From: Chlorokybus atmophyticus
Taxonomy: Eukaryota; Streptophyta; Chlorokybophyceae; Chlorokybales; Chlorokybaceae
Length of the DNA: 50,291 nucleotides
Direction of reading: 5' to 3'
Assembly (NCBI GenBank): GCA_009103225.1
Contig: RHPI01002112.1
Span: 89,992 to 140,282, forward strand
The notes under the pieces were generated by a model. That model saw only the letters and a list, made by a program, of their open reading frames with translations, made no database searches and was not told the origin of the DNA. Shown in pieces: positions 23,226 through 34,500 of the stretch. Within the stretch, counting starts at the first letter, position 1; each line of letters opens with the position of its first letter. The position numbers and the translations under genes were made by a program.

Positions 23226-25666
23226 AAGAGTGGTTGTGGACGCAGCGTTTGCGTACACATGTACCACGCGGATACAATGTGGAACATGGCCCCTACAAAA
23301 GTGCGAGACTACCACACTGGAGACGCCAGCAGTTGAGGAGGCAACCACAACCACAACCGCATGAACAACCAGGCAGAAATTGTGGCTACAGAGACTTCTT
23401 TAGGCGCAGCCAAAGACTGGCTGAGCGGGTACAACAACAGCGCCTGACCCTTGCCAATCTGCTGAAGTTCAAGCAGCTGAACTTGTGCAAGATGTTGAAT
23501 GTGCTACTGCATACAGCGCCGCAGGACCTGCGCGTGCTACCCAGTCATGTTGCTACACTCACAGAAACCCTGCAGCGTCTGCTTGCCAACTACCCAACTG
23601 CATTACCGCAAACCCGCAGTGCAAGGCTGCTGATAGCATGCCCATTTGCCAATGGCGCAGCTGATGAACTGCAACTGCAAAAGCTACTATCACACCCCTT
23701 GCTGCTGGCAACGCTGCCCGCACACCTGCAAGCACGCCTGGGCCAGCCACTGGTGGTGTGGCGTTGTAGTCAATCGGTGGGAAGAATGCTCTGCAATCGC
23801 ACAAGAGACCTCCTGGCATCGACCGCCCTGCAGCAAGTGCAGGTTATGTCGGCAGCGCTGTGCGTGTGTCAACAACCGCAGTGGAGAGGCCAGCTGCATG
23901 CAGACCTGAACCATGTAGGCAGCTGTGACTACGACCGCGTGACATGCTCCACCGTGCTGCGCGGGATACTGCAGCGTGGGGCCAAGTTCCGGAGCCAGGT
24001 GCCGGCTGACGTCGCTGTGTGTTTGCCAGCAATCATATTTGCTGTGTCGCATTTTGCAAGCGAACTAGAGGACAAGTGGGGCCTGCCTTTTGTCTTGCAA
24101 CAGTGGGTGACAACGTTGCTGTCGCTGGTACGCCAACGTGCGAATGCCATTACCGCCATGCCTGAGTACCAGGGACAAAATGTAAACCACGCACCGGATA
24201 CTATGGCGCCGTGGGATGCTGCAGCTTTGCAGTTGCTGCATCGGGACTTTATCATTACAGAAGTGGACAAGTGCACTGGGACTCTAGTAGCAGTATGCAG
24301 GAAGCATTACTGGCTGTGCTTGACGCAAGAATTGGTGACGGAGACATATGAACGTGAAGATGCACAGGCCCAGGCAGTGCTGCAACGGCATGCACAATGG
24401 AATCAACTGCATGACTACTATACTGCGAAATTACACCAACAGCCCAAGCTGCCGCACTTGTACTTGTTGTTCAAACTACACAAGACTCCACCTCAACCAC
24501 GCTTCATAGCGGCGGCGCGTGACAGTTCACTGGCGGATGCCAGTTTCTGGCTGAGCAGAGGCTATCAATGCATGACACCCATTTGGCATCAACTGTGGGA
24601 GGTTGTAGTGGGGCTATCAACAGTACACCACAGCTGGATTATGAAGGATTCCGGAGCTCTTGGCAGATTGCAAGCCGCAATTAACACCACACGCACAGTG
24701 CAAGACAAGCGCCAGCCTTTGTTGCTGTGGACTTTTGACTTCTCCACCCTCTATACACGCATACAGCACACATATCTGCTCGAGCGCATGCGCCGCTTGG
24801 TTAATGCCACATTTCACATGCAGCACCAGCGTACCCGTGCCACACACTTGCACCTGACCGTGAACCCGGACAGATCGGTACAGCACCGGTGGACAGCAGC
24901 AGCACAGTACCGGACGGACGAGGAAGGCACCTGGAGAACATTCACTGCGTAGTCGATGCACAACGTGCTGGCATTTCTGTTGGACAACTTGTATATACGC
25001 ACGGCGAGTGATGAGTTGTACAAGCAGCGAGTGGGCATCCCCATGGGCAACAGTGCAGGGGTGCACTTAGCCAATGGTGACTTGCTGACATATGAGTTGG
25101 ATTTTATGGAACACCTGCGACAACAGGGCCATGTGCAACTGTTGCAGCGATGTGCCACCGGCATCTTGCGCTACATTGATGACCTTTTCGTCGTGGGAGT
25201 CCCAGACTTTGAGCGGCTGCTCTACATGGACCCGCACGTACCCGGAGGAGGCTTGTACCCACGGTACAGCCTCACCGTGACACAAACAGCTGTGGGTACG
25301 AAAATGCCGTTTCTGGACTTGGAGGTGTTTCAAACGAAGGACGGCATTTGTACCAAAGTGTACAGTAAACGGGACTTGCCAGCCTACAGCACGATACCGC
25401 ACCACCGAGCCCCGTTGCCAACCGCAAACACCCCGCACACAGTGCAGCTGGGTGTCATTAGCTCGCAGTATGCGCGCTTCACCCGCGTGTGTACCTACAG
25501 AACACACTTTCTGACAGCCATGACAGATTTAATTCACGCCATGCAGCGTGATGGACACCCCTTGAACAAGCTGCTCACTACCCTCAGGCAAACGCTGCTG
25601 CGCAGCAAGGAGTACGTCTATTGCGCACCACCCATGCTGTTGTACACGATGGTCGTCAAGAGGTGA
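23204..25666 (+). pseudogene. Penelope-type reverse transcriptase, interrupted by one TAG
   Basis: A single frame runs from the end of the GIY-YIG domain (EEWLWTQRL) to a stop at 25664-25666, broken only by TAG at 24950-24952. Visible reverse transcriptase blocks are PHLYLLFKLHKTP and PRFIAAARDSS (fingers), LLWTFDFSTLYTRI (motif A with the first catalytic Asp), NVLAFLLDNLYI and QRVGIPMGNSAG (motif B), LRYIDDLFVV (motif C, YIDD) and MPFLDLEVF (motif D/E). The PMG and YIDD blocks are the telomerase-like signature of Penelope enzymes. The TAG falls between motif A and motif B in an otherwise unbroken frame. It uses the flanking pseudo-LTRs; no host gene is associated. Confidence 0.85.
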
Positions 25667-25796
25667 AGGTGAAGCAACACCCGCAGCGCTGAAGACGTGC
25701 ACCACCGGCAATGACACACTGCCCAACAGGCATCATGCGCGGGGAGCAAGCTGCGTGGTAAAGCAGCCTGCCCGTGCGAAGCAAATGTAGCTCCAA

Positions 25797-26302
25797 CCCC
25801 ACCACCCAACCCCACCGCAGCACCTAACTGCCAGCCCTAAACCACAACCGACTGCACTGGCACAGCATGCGACATTCAGCCACTGACGACCATGCGGGCA
25901 AGTCGCGACAGCCTTGCACGCAGTTGCGTACTGCTGACGTTGACACTGCAACCCTGGCAACGTCAACAGCAGCAGGGGCGCAGACTGCCAAGAGAGAAGC
26001 AGGGCGGCGGGTGGAGAGAGAGCGAGAGAGCAGAGGGAGGGGGAGTCCGTCTGCTTTGTGCTGCTGCCACAACTACAGCCACACCGGTGCCTAACTGTGG
26101 GGACTCTATTTGTGTACAGGTAACTACGCATGCATGTTGACTAACGGGGCAAGGGCTTAGCGAAAGTAGCTACCTAGTTTGTATAGGTAGCCCGGTGGTG
26201 TAAGAAGTTGTTTGCTGGCGTGTGCAAGTGTGCGCGTGTGTGTGCATGTCATGTTCACAATGCAATGGGGTCACATGCATAGCATTGCATATATGTTACA
26301 CA
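25797..26302 (+). repeat. Downstream pseudo-LTR of the Penelope-like element
   Basis: Direct copy of 22039-22544, following the reverse transcriptase stop by about 130 bp. The sequence is GC-rich, with a GT-rich end and no long open frame of interest. Confidence 0.9.
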
Positions 26303-26766
26303 GCCATGGCACGACGAAAGAGAGTGATATGCGCTGCTTTGCTCTGTGCGTGTGGATGCATGCTGCGCGCCGATGCGCAACCCTAACAAAGCGATGCAGT
26401 CTCGGCAGGGCGCACGAGGCAGTGCGTGGAGGCCGGGGATGTGGTCGGAGACGAGGGCGGAGTCCACGGAGTCTGCTGATGCTGCACGCATGGGATGGAT
26501 GAGCCGCTGACAAACAGCCGGGGTGAAGGTAACAAGGGCTGCACATGCATGCTTGCATGACCAATAGGGTGGGGTAGGAGTAGAGTAAGTAAGGTAGCTA
26601 GCCCGATGGTCGAACATGTGTGAAGTAGGTGAGTATATATGCCGTTGACGTGTGTTGTACATCATGTGGAAACGTATGCGCTGCACTATTGCATGCACGC
26701 AATAGCGTCTTGTATTTCCTGTACACATTTTCGTAATTTCTTTGTAATAGGTGGCTTTTTGAACAC
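26303..26766. other. Unassigned spacer downstream of the Penelope element
   Basis: I see no gene, repeat copy or structural feature I can name here; short open frames look random. Confidence 0.4.
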
Positions 26767-27345
26767 ATGCAGTCAAGGCGTATGTCGTTGCTAGGTTGGC
26801 TTAGTTACTAACTGTATTGTAGCTAAGCACTAACACTAAAGCTGGCTGTGGTGAGTCGTGTGCTTTGCGTTGAGAGTTGCGTAAATGCCTACCACAGTCT
26901 TGCTGACTCACTGCGTGAGGTGCTGCGTCGTTATTATAGGGTCTTACACTGCGCTAAAGACCTACCGTCCTAGACGACGGCGCCAGTGCCACACGCCATT
27001 TGCACATGAACGCACAGCATTCCCGCCTTCACACATCCTGCTCCCTCACGCTTGGCTGTTGCTGTTGCTTGTGCCGCTCTGCTGGAGTTGTTACATTGCG
27101 CATGTGCATGTGTGCACAGGTTGGTTGGTTGCTTGCTGCTCGTTTGCTGCTTGCCACTGCATCCTGCTCCACCCCGCCTAGAGAACCTAGTGTATGTAGT
27201 GCACATAGTTGTAAAGCCCCTGTGGTAATTGAAGTGTTGTGCTTGGGCCTGTCGTGATTTTTGGTTTGCTTGCTGCTTGTGGTGCTGCTTGTGATGCGTT
27301 TTTATTTCTTCTTTGCCCTACGATTCATACCTTATGCAACTTGCC
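26767..27345 (+). repeat. Unknown dispersed repeat, copy 1
   Basis: Begins ATGCAGTCAAGGCGTATG and ends near ATTCATACCTTATGCAA. Blocks shared with copy 2 include GACGGCGCCAGT, CACACGCCATTTGCACATGA, CCCGCCTTCACAC and GTAGTGCACATAGTTGTAAA. No protein of interest was seen. Confidence 0.65.
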
Positions 27346-27416
27346 CCGGATCCTAATGTTGGAGGGCATAACGGCACCTTATAGCTTGATTGCCTTACTC
27401 TCACTGCCGGTGGCCT

Positions 27417-27440
27417 GTCTTTGCTACATGTAGCAAAGAC
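27417..27440. repeat. Perfect 24-bp palindrome
   Basis: GTCTTTGCTACA is followed directly by its exact reverse complement with no loop. It lies just beyond repeat copy 1. It could be a cruciform site or a chance palindrome; at this length chance is unlikely. Confidence 0.8.
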
Positions 27441-27737
27441 CATTAAGGGATTGTGCGTGCTTCTGTTTACCTGTGTTTGCTTGTTCTGTTCTGTTGTGGT
27501 GCCGTTGTGAGATGCTGCATTGTCATTGTATGAGTGAACCAGGGGCTTCGCATGCTTTGCACTTATCTGCACAATTGCACGCATATAGCTCCTGCTGTTC
27601 GATAACCATGATACAAGATTGGGAGGTGGTGAACGTGTGCAAGGTGGTGTGATGAGGTGCCGGATAAGAGATACACATCGGGTAAGTAAAGGTGAGTTGC
27701 ATGTGAACCTGTGAGGGGAGCAGCATGGTCTGCCCTC

Positions 27738-28442
27738 ATGCAGTCAAGTCGTATGGCACTGCTCGGTTGGCTTTATTGCTAAGTCATTGCTAACCACTAA
27801 CCTTGACGCTGCCCGTGGTGAGTCGCGTGCTGCCAATTGAAAATTGCGTAACTGCCTTTAATCATGATGATTCACTACGTGAGGTGATGCGTTGCTATGA
27901 TGGAATCCTACATTGCGCCGCTACAAACCAACCGCCCTCATCGACGGCGCCAGTCCCACACGCCATTTGCACATGACTACGTAATCAATGCTTGGCGTGC
28001 TTGGCGTGCTTACACATTTGCTTTGTCCGCCATTGTGAGCTTAACTTTGACTTTGCTTGTTTAAGCAACTCTACCATTGGTTATACATGCACAGCACTCC
28101 CGCCTTCACACTCTGCTCCCTCACGCCTGGCTGCTGCTGTATCTTTTACCTGAACGCCTGGCTGTTGCTGTTGCTTTTGCGCCGCATTTACCTGAAGTGC
28201 TACCTTGCGCCTATGCATGTGTTCTCAAGGTGGTTGGTCGGTTGCTTCCCGCTTTCTGCTTGCCATTGTCTCCCACTGCAGTGCCTCGCCTACATTTCAT
28301 AGTGCATGTAGTGCACATAGTTGTAAATCCCTGGTGACAATTGCATTGCTCTTGCCAGAGCATGTCTTGGTGTCTTGTTTGCTTGCTGCTTGTGGTGCAT
28401 TGGATTGCTTCTTTGCCCTAAGACTTATACCTTATACATTGT
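27738..28442 (+). repeat. Unknown dispersed repeat, copy 2
   Basis: Starts ATGCAGTCAAGTCGTATG, 971 bp after the start of copy 1, and follows it colinearly with perhaps 70-75% identity by eye. A stretch of roughly 110 bp (about 27975-28085) is unmatched in copy 1. The pair looks like an old segmental tandem duplication or two relics of one non-coding element. Confidence 0.6.
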
Positions 28443-29394
28443 CATGATGCATTATTCGGGCACTTTGCATGCTCTCTTCACGTATATAAAAACTTGATGA
28501 AGGTGTAAGTTCAAGGTGCGTGCAATGATCCATTGCACTTGTGGTATCATGATGCCATGTTGCATGAGGCCTTCATGCAGTTGCTTCACATGTTGGTCAA
28601 GTCGTTTGTGGCTGCTGCCTCCTGCTGCTCCACACTTGCATTGCGTCGCACATAGAGCACTTAGCTTAGTGTAGGCTGAATGACGATCCCGAGTGTAATA
28701 ATTGTGTTGGCTGATGGATGCTAGCTTGTCCTGGTGTGTTGAGCATTTGCAAGTGAGCATGTGCATGTAATCTTTGATGACTATGATGTATACCTTGCAA
28801 GATGCAAGATAACGTAATGATACCATATCTTGGCGCGAACCTTGTTAAGTAGCTTTTTGATTGAATGTATCTGATAACTCATATCACTTGAGCTTAAGTA
28901 CCTCAAATGGCCTAATTTTGCTTTTTAAAAGTTGATATTTACAAACGTATGAAACTGTACATGTTGGATAATTAACATGCCCAACTTGCTCCGATTGTGC
29001 ATGTCCCATCGTAAGTGCGGTGCACAATATACTCATCTCGACGAAACCTACCCTATACTTGCAATTGCATTGATTGGATTGCTTAGCAGTACGTGAACGA
29101 ACAACAATCAACGACACTGATGTACTCAATTTTGTAATAATAACGGGATATCGCATGAACAGTTTGCGTCCTTACGATACTGTGTTCCGATTGATTGTGC
29201 TTACCGCAAGCGGTCAGCCCTCAGATCCGACGGGCACACAGCCCTTCTCGCGACGCGCGGTTGTGAGATCGGACGCTCGCCGTGCGACATAAAGAATGAC
29301 ATGCGCCTTGTGAAAAGTGACGCGCGTTGATGAATAGCGTCGTCACTGGATACATTATTGCGAATTGCGAAAAGACTATGCTGCCCCCTTAAAT
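28443..29394. other. AT-richer non-coding stretch
   Basis: I find no recognisable gene in this 950-bp stretch. From about 29240 it contains phrases resembling the satellite unit that follows (GCGACGC, CTGCCCCC), so its end may be a decayed satellite copy. Confidence 0.4.
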
Positions 29395-29572
29395 CCAACG
29401 GCTGCTCCTTTTGCCACGTGACGTTCGTCAGAGCATCGTAATTGAAAAAGGTTATTCTGGTATCAGGCCGCCGTAATCAAGTAAAATTGAGCAATAAAAA
29501 GACGCATTTTAAGTTAAGGTGCATTCCCCCTGCATCCAACAGCCGCTTCTTTCAGCATGCGACGCTTGCCAG

Positions 29573-30102
29573 TGTAATGGGAGCAATAATAATACGGGTA
29601 TTATTGCTACCTAAATAACACATTTTGTATGTAATAAGTATCTAAATATGCTTATTTATACCTCTTTTCTACGGTTCCTCGCTTATTGAAGGCTATGATG
29701 CTTTATCATAGCTTAAATAAGAGTCCCAATGGGTGTAGAACCGCTTATTCAAGCCTATTTAATGTCACATTTGACAAAATGTGATCACTATCTCGTTAAG
29801 TACCTTACGATATGTATCTTTTGTTAGGTGCCTTATCGATAGGTACCTTATCTGAGCTGTGATTGGCTCACGCTAGATTTCCTAACTACCCTATCTGTAT
29901 GGTCGATGTCTAATTGTGAGTTAATTATCGAGAGGTATATAGTTAATATACTCTTAATATAAATGGTCACATTAAACTGTTGTGGGGACTTTTCAGTTCT
30001 CTGCTCAGTGGCGGCCACGCCATTAAAAGGTTTATCATAGGCGGTGTGGGTGTTGGGGTAGAGGATTGAAGGGGCATCACCGGCGACGGTGAGGCTGTTA
30101 CA
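29573..30102 (+). repeat. 5' LTR of element 1
   Basis: 530 bp, TGTAATGG...CTGTTACA. It differs from the other three LTRs by a cluster of C-to-T and G-to-A changes near its 3' end, for example around 29897-30050. Confidence 0.9.
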
Positions 30103-30407
30103 TTTGGCCTGGAGATCGGGACTTGGTTGGGACAGTTTTGGGGAGGTTCTAGGATAATCTGTTTCCAAACACTGTTAGTCTGAAACTCTCCCCCTTTGGC
30201 TTCGGCCTGGAGGTTGGGACTTGGTTGAGGACAACACAGGGTTAGGACATTCTGGTCCCATTCAGACATGTTTGATTGGTGACACTCCAGATGCAACCTT
30301 TCCTGTTTTGAGACTGGTTTGGACTCTGTTTGGGACTTTTACAACTTGGGGTCATTTTGATCCTCTCGTTGAACCTGGTCCATTGGTGAGGTTCTCACCA
30401 TTCCATT

Positions 30408-31591
30408 TTGCCTGTTTTGCAGACAAATGGAAGAGAACTCGGTGCCCACCTCAAAGGGGAAAGCTTGCAAAAAGAGCATTTATCCCGTGAGGAGGAGTTT
30501 CCATCCAGGGAGAATATTTCCAACCCGGATGATGCACCTAATGAGTCTCATGCTGCTAAGGATGTGGATGGCTTGGTGGAACCAGACGGACCACCACCAC
30601 CACCATCATTCATGCAGCCTGAAATCTCAATTCGCTTGACAAACAGGAGTTGTTGGACCATTTTCTTGGCACCTATGATGAGGAGCCTCGTGAGGCAAAT
30701 GTCTCACTTGTCAACTTCCTCTTTCATGTGGCGGAAAAGATCTCAAAGCTCACCACCTTTATGGGGCGAGATTGGGAGGAATCAATGGGTGAAGGCAAAC
30801 GTGTTCTGAATATGATCGAGCGCCTTCAACGCTCTGACAGTGGTCCACCTGTTCAGGCGCTTGCTCAACCTGCCGATTTTGTTCCCAACAAACAAGCGGC
30901 AATTTTCGACTGGCTCGTGAAGCTGAGACACTATGTCAACTCCCTTCACAAGTCTAAGGAGGGGAAGTTGCGTGTAGCTGAGTTGCTGATCCCAAACGGT
31001 GCTCTGGCAGAGTGGTACCGCCGTAAGCAGAAGGATACCAACCTCGGGCGGGAAGTGAATCAGTTGTGCTCTTTCATGGAGCAGCGCTATGGTGGCGCAG
31101 ATCCAGCCCAGGTTGCTCGCAACCAGTTGCACAATCTGCGTCAGCACGGGCGTCCGGTTCAACAGTATATCCAGGATTTGCAGTCGTTTGTCAGCAGAAT
31201 TAATGCTGGCAAACTACCTATCAGTGATGCTGATCAGCTGGATATGTTCAGGCGGGGCCTGGACACAGATCTCGTGCAGCATGTGGCCGTCAACCCCGGA
31301 AGTTTACAAGAGTGGGCCTCGACGGATTTACCAATGCTGATGCAGATGGTTGCTGCTGTGGACAGTGTAGAGCGCTTTCACGCAAACATGCAAACCACAG
31401 CAAAAGAGGCAGCCCCGGTTTCAGCTGCAAAGCGCCCGGCCACCGACGACAAACCTTTTCTGAAAAAGGCAAAAACATCTCAGCCTGCTGGCCCCTACAA
31501 CGCGGCCAAATCCACCATCACTTGCAGTTTCTGCAAGAAGACAGGTCATGGGGAGGCCAAGTGCTATGCAAAGCAGAATGCACATAAATAG
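30408..31591 (+). pseudogene. gag polyprotein, element 1
   Basis: The N-terminal part (30408 to about 30635) and the main part (30650-31591) are in different frames, so one indel lies near 30635. The main part encodes a Ty3-type capsid (FDWLVKLRHYVNSL, LAEWYRRKQKDT, FMEQRYGGADPAQVARNQL, GRPVQQYIQDLQSFVSRI) and a CCHC zinc knuckle CSFCKKTGHGEAKC near the end. Gag forms the intracellular particle that packages element RNA. It ends at TAG 31589-31591; pol continues in the same frame directly after it. Confidence 0.85.
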
Positions 31592-34500
31592 GAATTGTCC
31601 GCAATTGGTAGCTTAGTCGAGCAGAACGACGTTAAAAACCCTGTACTTCTTGATAAAGTTTCCTCTCTTTGTGATGTATCAGATGTATGGACTGATATGA
31701 GCACACCACCTGTGTTGACAATTGCAAACGGTTGTGTTTTATTCAATGTTCCATTCTCTGAATTGGTAATTGCTATTAAGCACTTACACGAGTTGCAATT
31801 ACAACATGCTGTCACTGAATGCGTAGTTATCCCTCGGTATCATGGCCCGTGGTCGCGATTGCTGCAAGGGGGAGAAGTAATTATGCAACTCTTACGCAAG
31901 GATACAGGAGCTTCACCGTTGCAAGTGATCTTTATCAAGCCTGCTACCAATCACGGCACTCCGACATTAGCTACATCTGATGGTCACTCAGTGCCACTCA
32001 AGTGAAGATTTGAGAGTCAATTTATGGGCACACCATGTACAGCGTTTATTGATACTGGTGCAAACCATAACTTTGTTGAACATGACTGGGTGAAACGAAA
32101 TAACATACCTTTCACACCAATCACGTCGTATGTACGTGCTGCTGGTTCCACCCTCAATGCAATTGGGGAGGTGAAGGGGCGTTTTGTTATTAGCAGCCAC
32201 AAGACTCCACCAACTTTCATCGTGGTGGATATAGGCATTCCCGGGGTGGATGTTTTGGGTGAACAATGGCACACCGAAGCAGGTTTGCAATTGGACTCTC
32301 GAGCAAATACGTGCATCCTCTGTAAGGGTAAACGTAAGGCGACGTTAATCGCACCTGTACTCGCACATGTTGCTCGCGACAATGTTCCGCTCTTTCCTGC
32401 TATGCAACTGAAACATTGCATACGCAAGCGTGAGAAAGTATATTTGATGCACTTACGACAGGTAGAGACACCTATTGAACAGGCCGTATCTGACCCTGTG
32501 GTGCAATCACTTACGGAACAATACGCAGATGTATTTCAGGATGAACTCCCAGAGTTGCCTCCTGATAAAAAACATACATCATACCATTCTGTTGGAAGAG
32601 GGGGCAAAGCCACCTTAGCGGCCTATCTATAGGGTGAGTCCCTTAGAACACGCGGAAATGGAAAAACAGCTCAAAGAGTTATTGTACAAAGATTTATTAA
32701 CAACGAGCATATCTCTTTTTGGTGCACCAATTTTGTTTGTGCCCAAAAAGAATGGCAAGCTACGCATGTGTATTGATTACCGTGCGTTAAACAAACTAAC
32801 TGTGAGAAACAGATTCCCTTTGCCTCGGATTGATGATTTGTTTGATAAGCTATCAGGTGCAACAGTGTTCATCACACTGGATTTGACCAGTGGTTATCAT
32901 CAAACCAAAATCCACCCGTCGGATATACAAAAAACTGCATTCGCACCCCACTATGACACTTTGAGTATAAAGTGTTACCATTTGGGTTAACAAATGCACC
33001 GGCTACATTTCAGACAGCAATGAACGCGGTATTTGCTGATGAATTGTACAAGTTTGTACTGGTAGATCTAGACAACATTATCGTGTTCAGCAAAACCCGG
33101 GAGGACCACCATAGGCATGTGGAATTGGTTCTAGCTAAGTTACGCGAACACAAATTCTATGCCAACCTGTCCATATGCAACTTTGCAAAGGAACTACCCT
33201 GAACTACCCTTTTTAGGGCATGTAATTGGCAAAGAAGGATTGAAACCAGATTCTCAAAAGGTGTGTGCGGTGAAGGATTGGCCACCACCCAAGGATGTAC
33301 ATCAGTTACGTGCTTTTTTGGGGCTAGCCAATTATTTCCGCAAGTTCATGATAGCATATTCTAGCATGGCAAATTCTTTAACATCTTTACTAAGAAAAGA
33401 TGTTAAATTTGTGTGGACGGAGGCACACGAGGTTGCTTTTACTCGCATTAAAGATGCATTAACACAAGCCCCTGTGTTAGCCTTCCCCGACCACACCAAG
33501 CCTTTTGTGGTGATCAGCGATGCTTCCACCATTGGGTGTGGGGCAGTCCTTCTACAAGATGACAGACCATGTGCATATGAAAGCAGAAAGTTCATTCCTG
33601 CTGAACGTAATTACACAACCACTGAGCAGGAATTGCTCGGGGTGGTGCACGCGCTGCGCACATGGCGTTGCTACTTGGAAGGGGTGGAGTTTTCAGTGAT
33701 TACTGATCACAACCCGCTCACATTCTTTCATACGCAACAAAATCTGTCGAGGCGGCAAGCTAGATGGAATGAATTCATTTCTCGTTTCACTTTCACTTGG
33801 CAATACCGTCTGGGTCGCACCAATGTGGCGGATCCACTAAGTCGTAGCCCTGCTCTTTTGGCACTTACGCGCTCTCGAAATACGCGTAATGTACAACAGC
33901 CTGAAGATCCTTTCTTGAAAGAAGTGTCCACAGGTTATGACTCAGATGATTGGTTTAGCAGTCGAACCAACTTGCAACAGCTTATTGCTATTGTTAGCAA
34001 TCTGTGGTATAAAGGGGAGCAGTTGGCAATTCCCAACTCGGGCGACTTGCGTAAGCAATGCTTACATTCAGTGCATGACCCGCCATATGCTGGGAATTTG
34101 GAAAACAACAAAACACTTAAAGCTGCGCAACAGTTATACTGGTGGCCGTCAATGTCAGTTGGTGTGGATTAATATGTTCGCACATGTAACGTGTGTCAAC
34201 GTAATAAGCCACTACGACAAAAACAAGCGGGACTGCTTGAACCATTAGTAATTCCAGAACAAAAGTGGGATATTGTCAGTATGGAATTGATTGCTGACCT
34301 ACCTGAAACGGCCAGATACACTGTTATTGTGGTTTTTGTTGTCCGTTTGTCCAAAATGGTGCATTTTGCCCCGTGTTGCTCAACTGTGAGTGCACGGGAC
34401 TTGGCACATTTATTTGTGTCCACGGCCTTCGAGTTCACGGTGTACCGCATGAACTTATCATAGATCATGATCTTCAAATTGTCTGCAAGTTTTGGAGAGA

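Larger units (their letters stand above)
22039..26302 (+). mobile_element. Penelope-like retroelement with N-terminal GIY-YIG (permuted type)
   Basis: A 4.26-kb element is bounded by two 506-bp direct repeats (22039-22544 and 25797-26302), the pseudo-LTRs typical of Penelope-like elements. Between them is coding sequence for a GIY-YIG endonuclease domain followed by a Penelope-type reverse transcriptase. Canonical Penelope elements carry the endonuclease at the C-terminus; an N-terminal GIY-YIG is the mark of the permuted clade (Chlamys/Naiad type) described from green algae, protists and invertebrates. Element ends beyond the repeats were not resolved: no clear target-site duplication was found. 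The coding region has one frame break and one in-frame TAG, so this copy is probably inactive. Confidence 0.85.
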
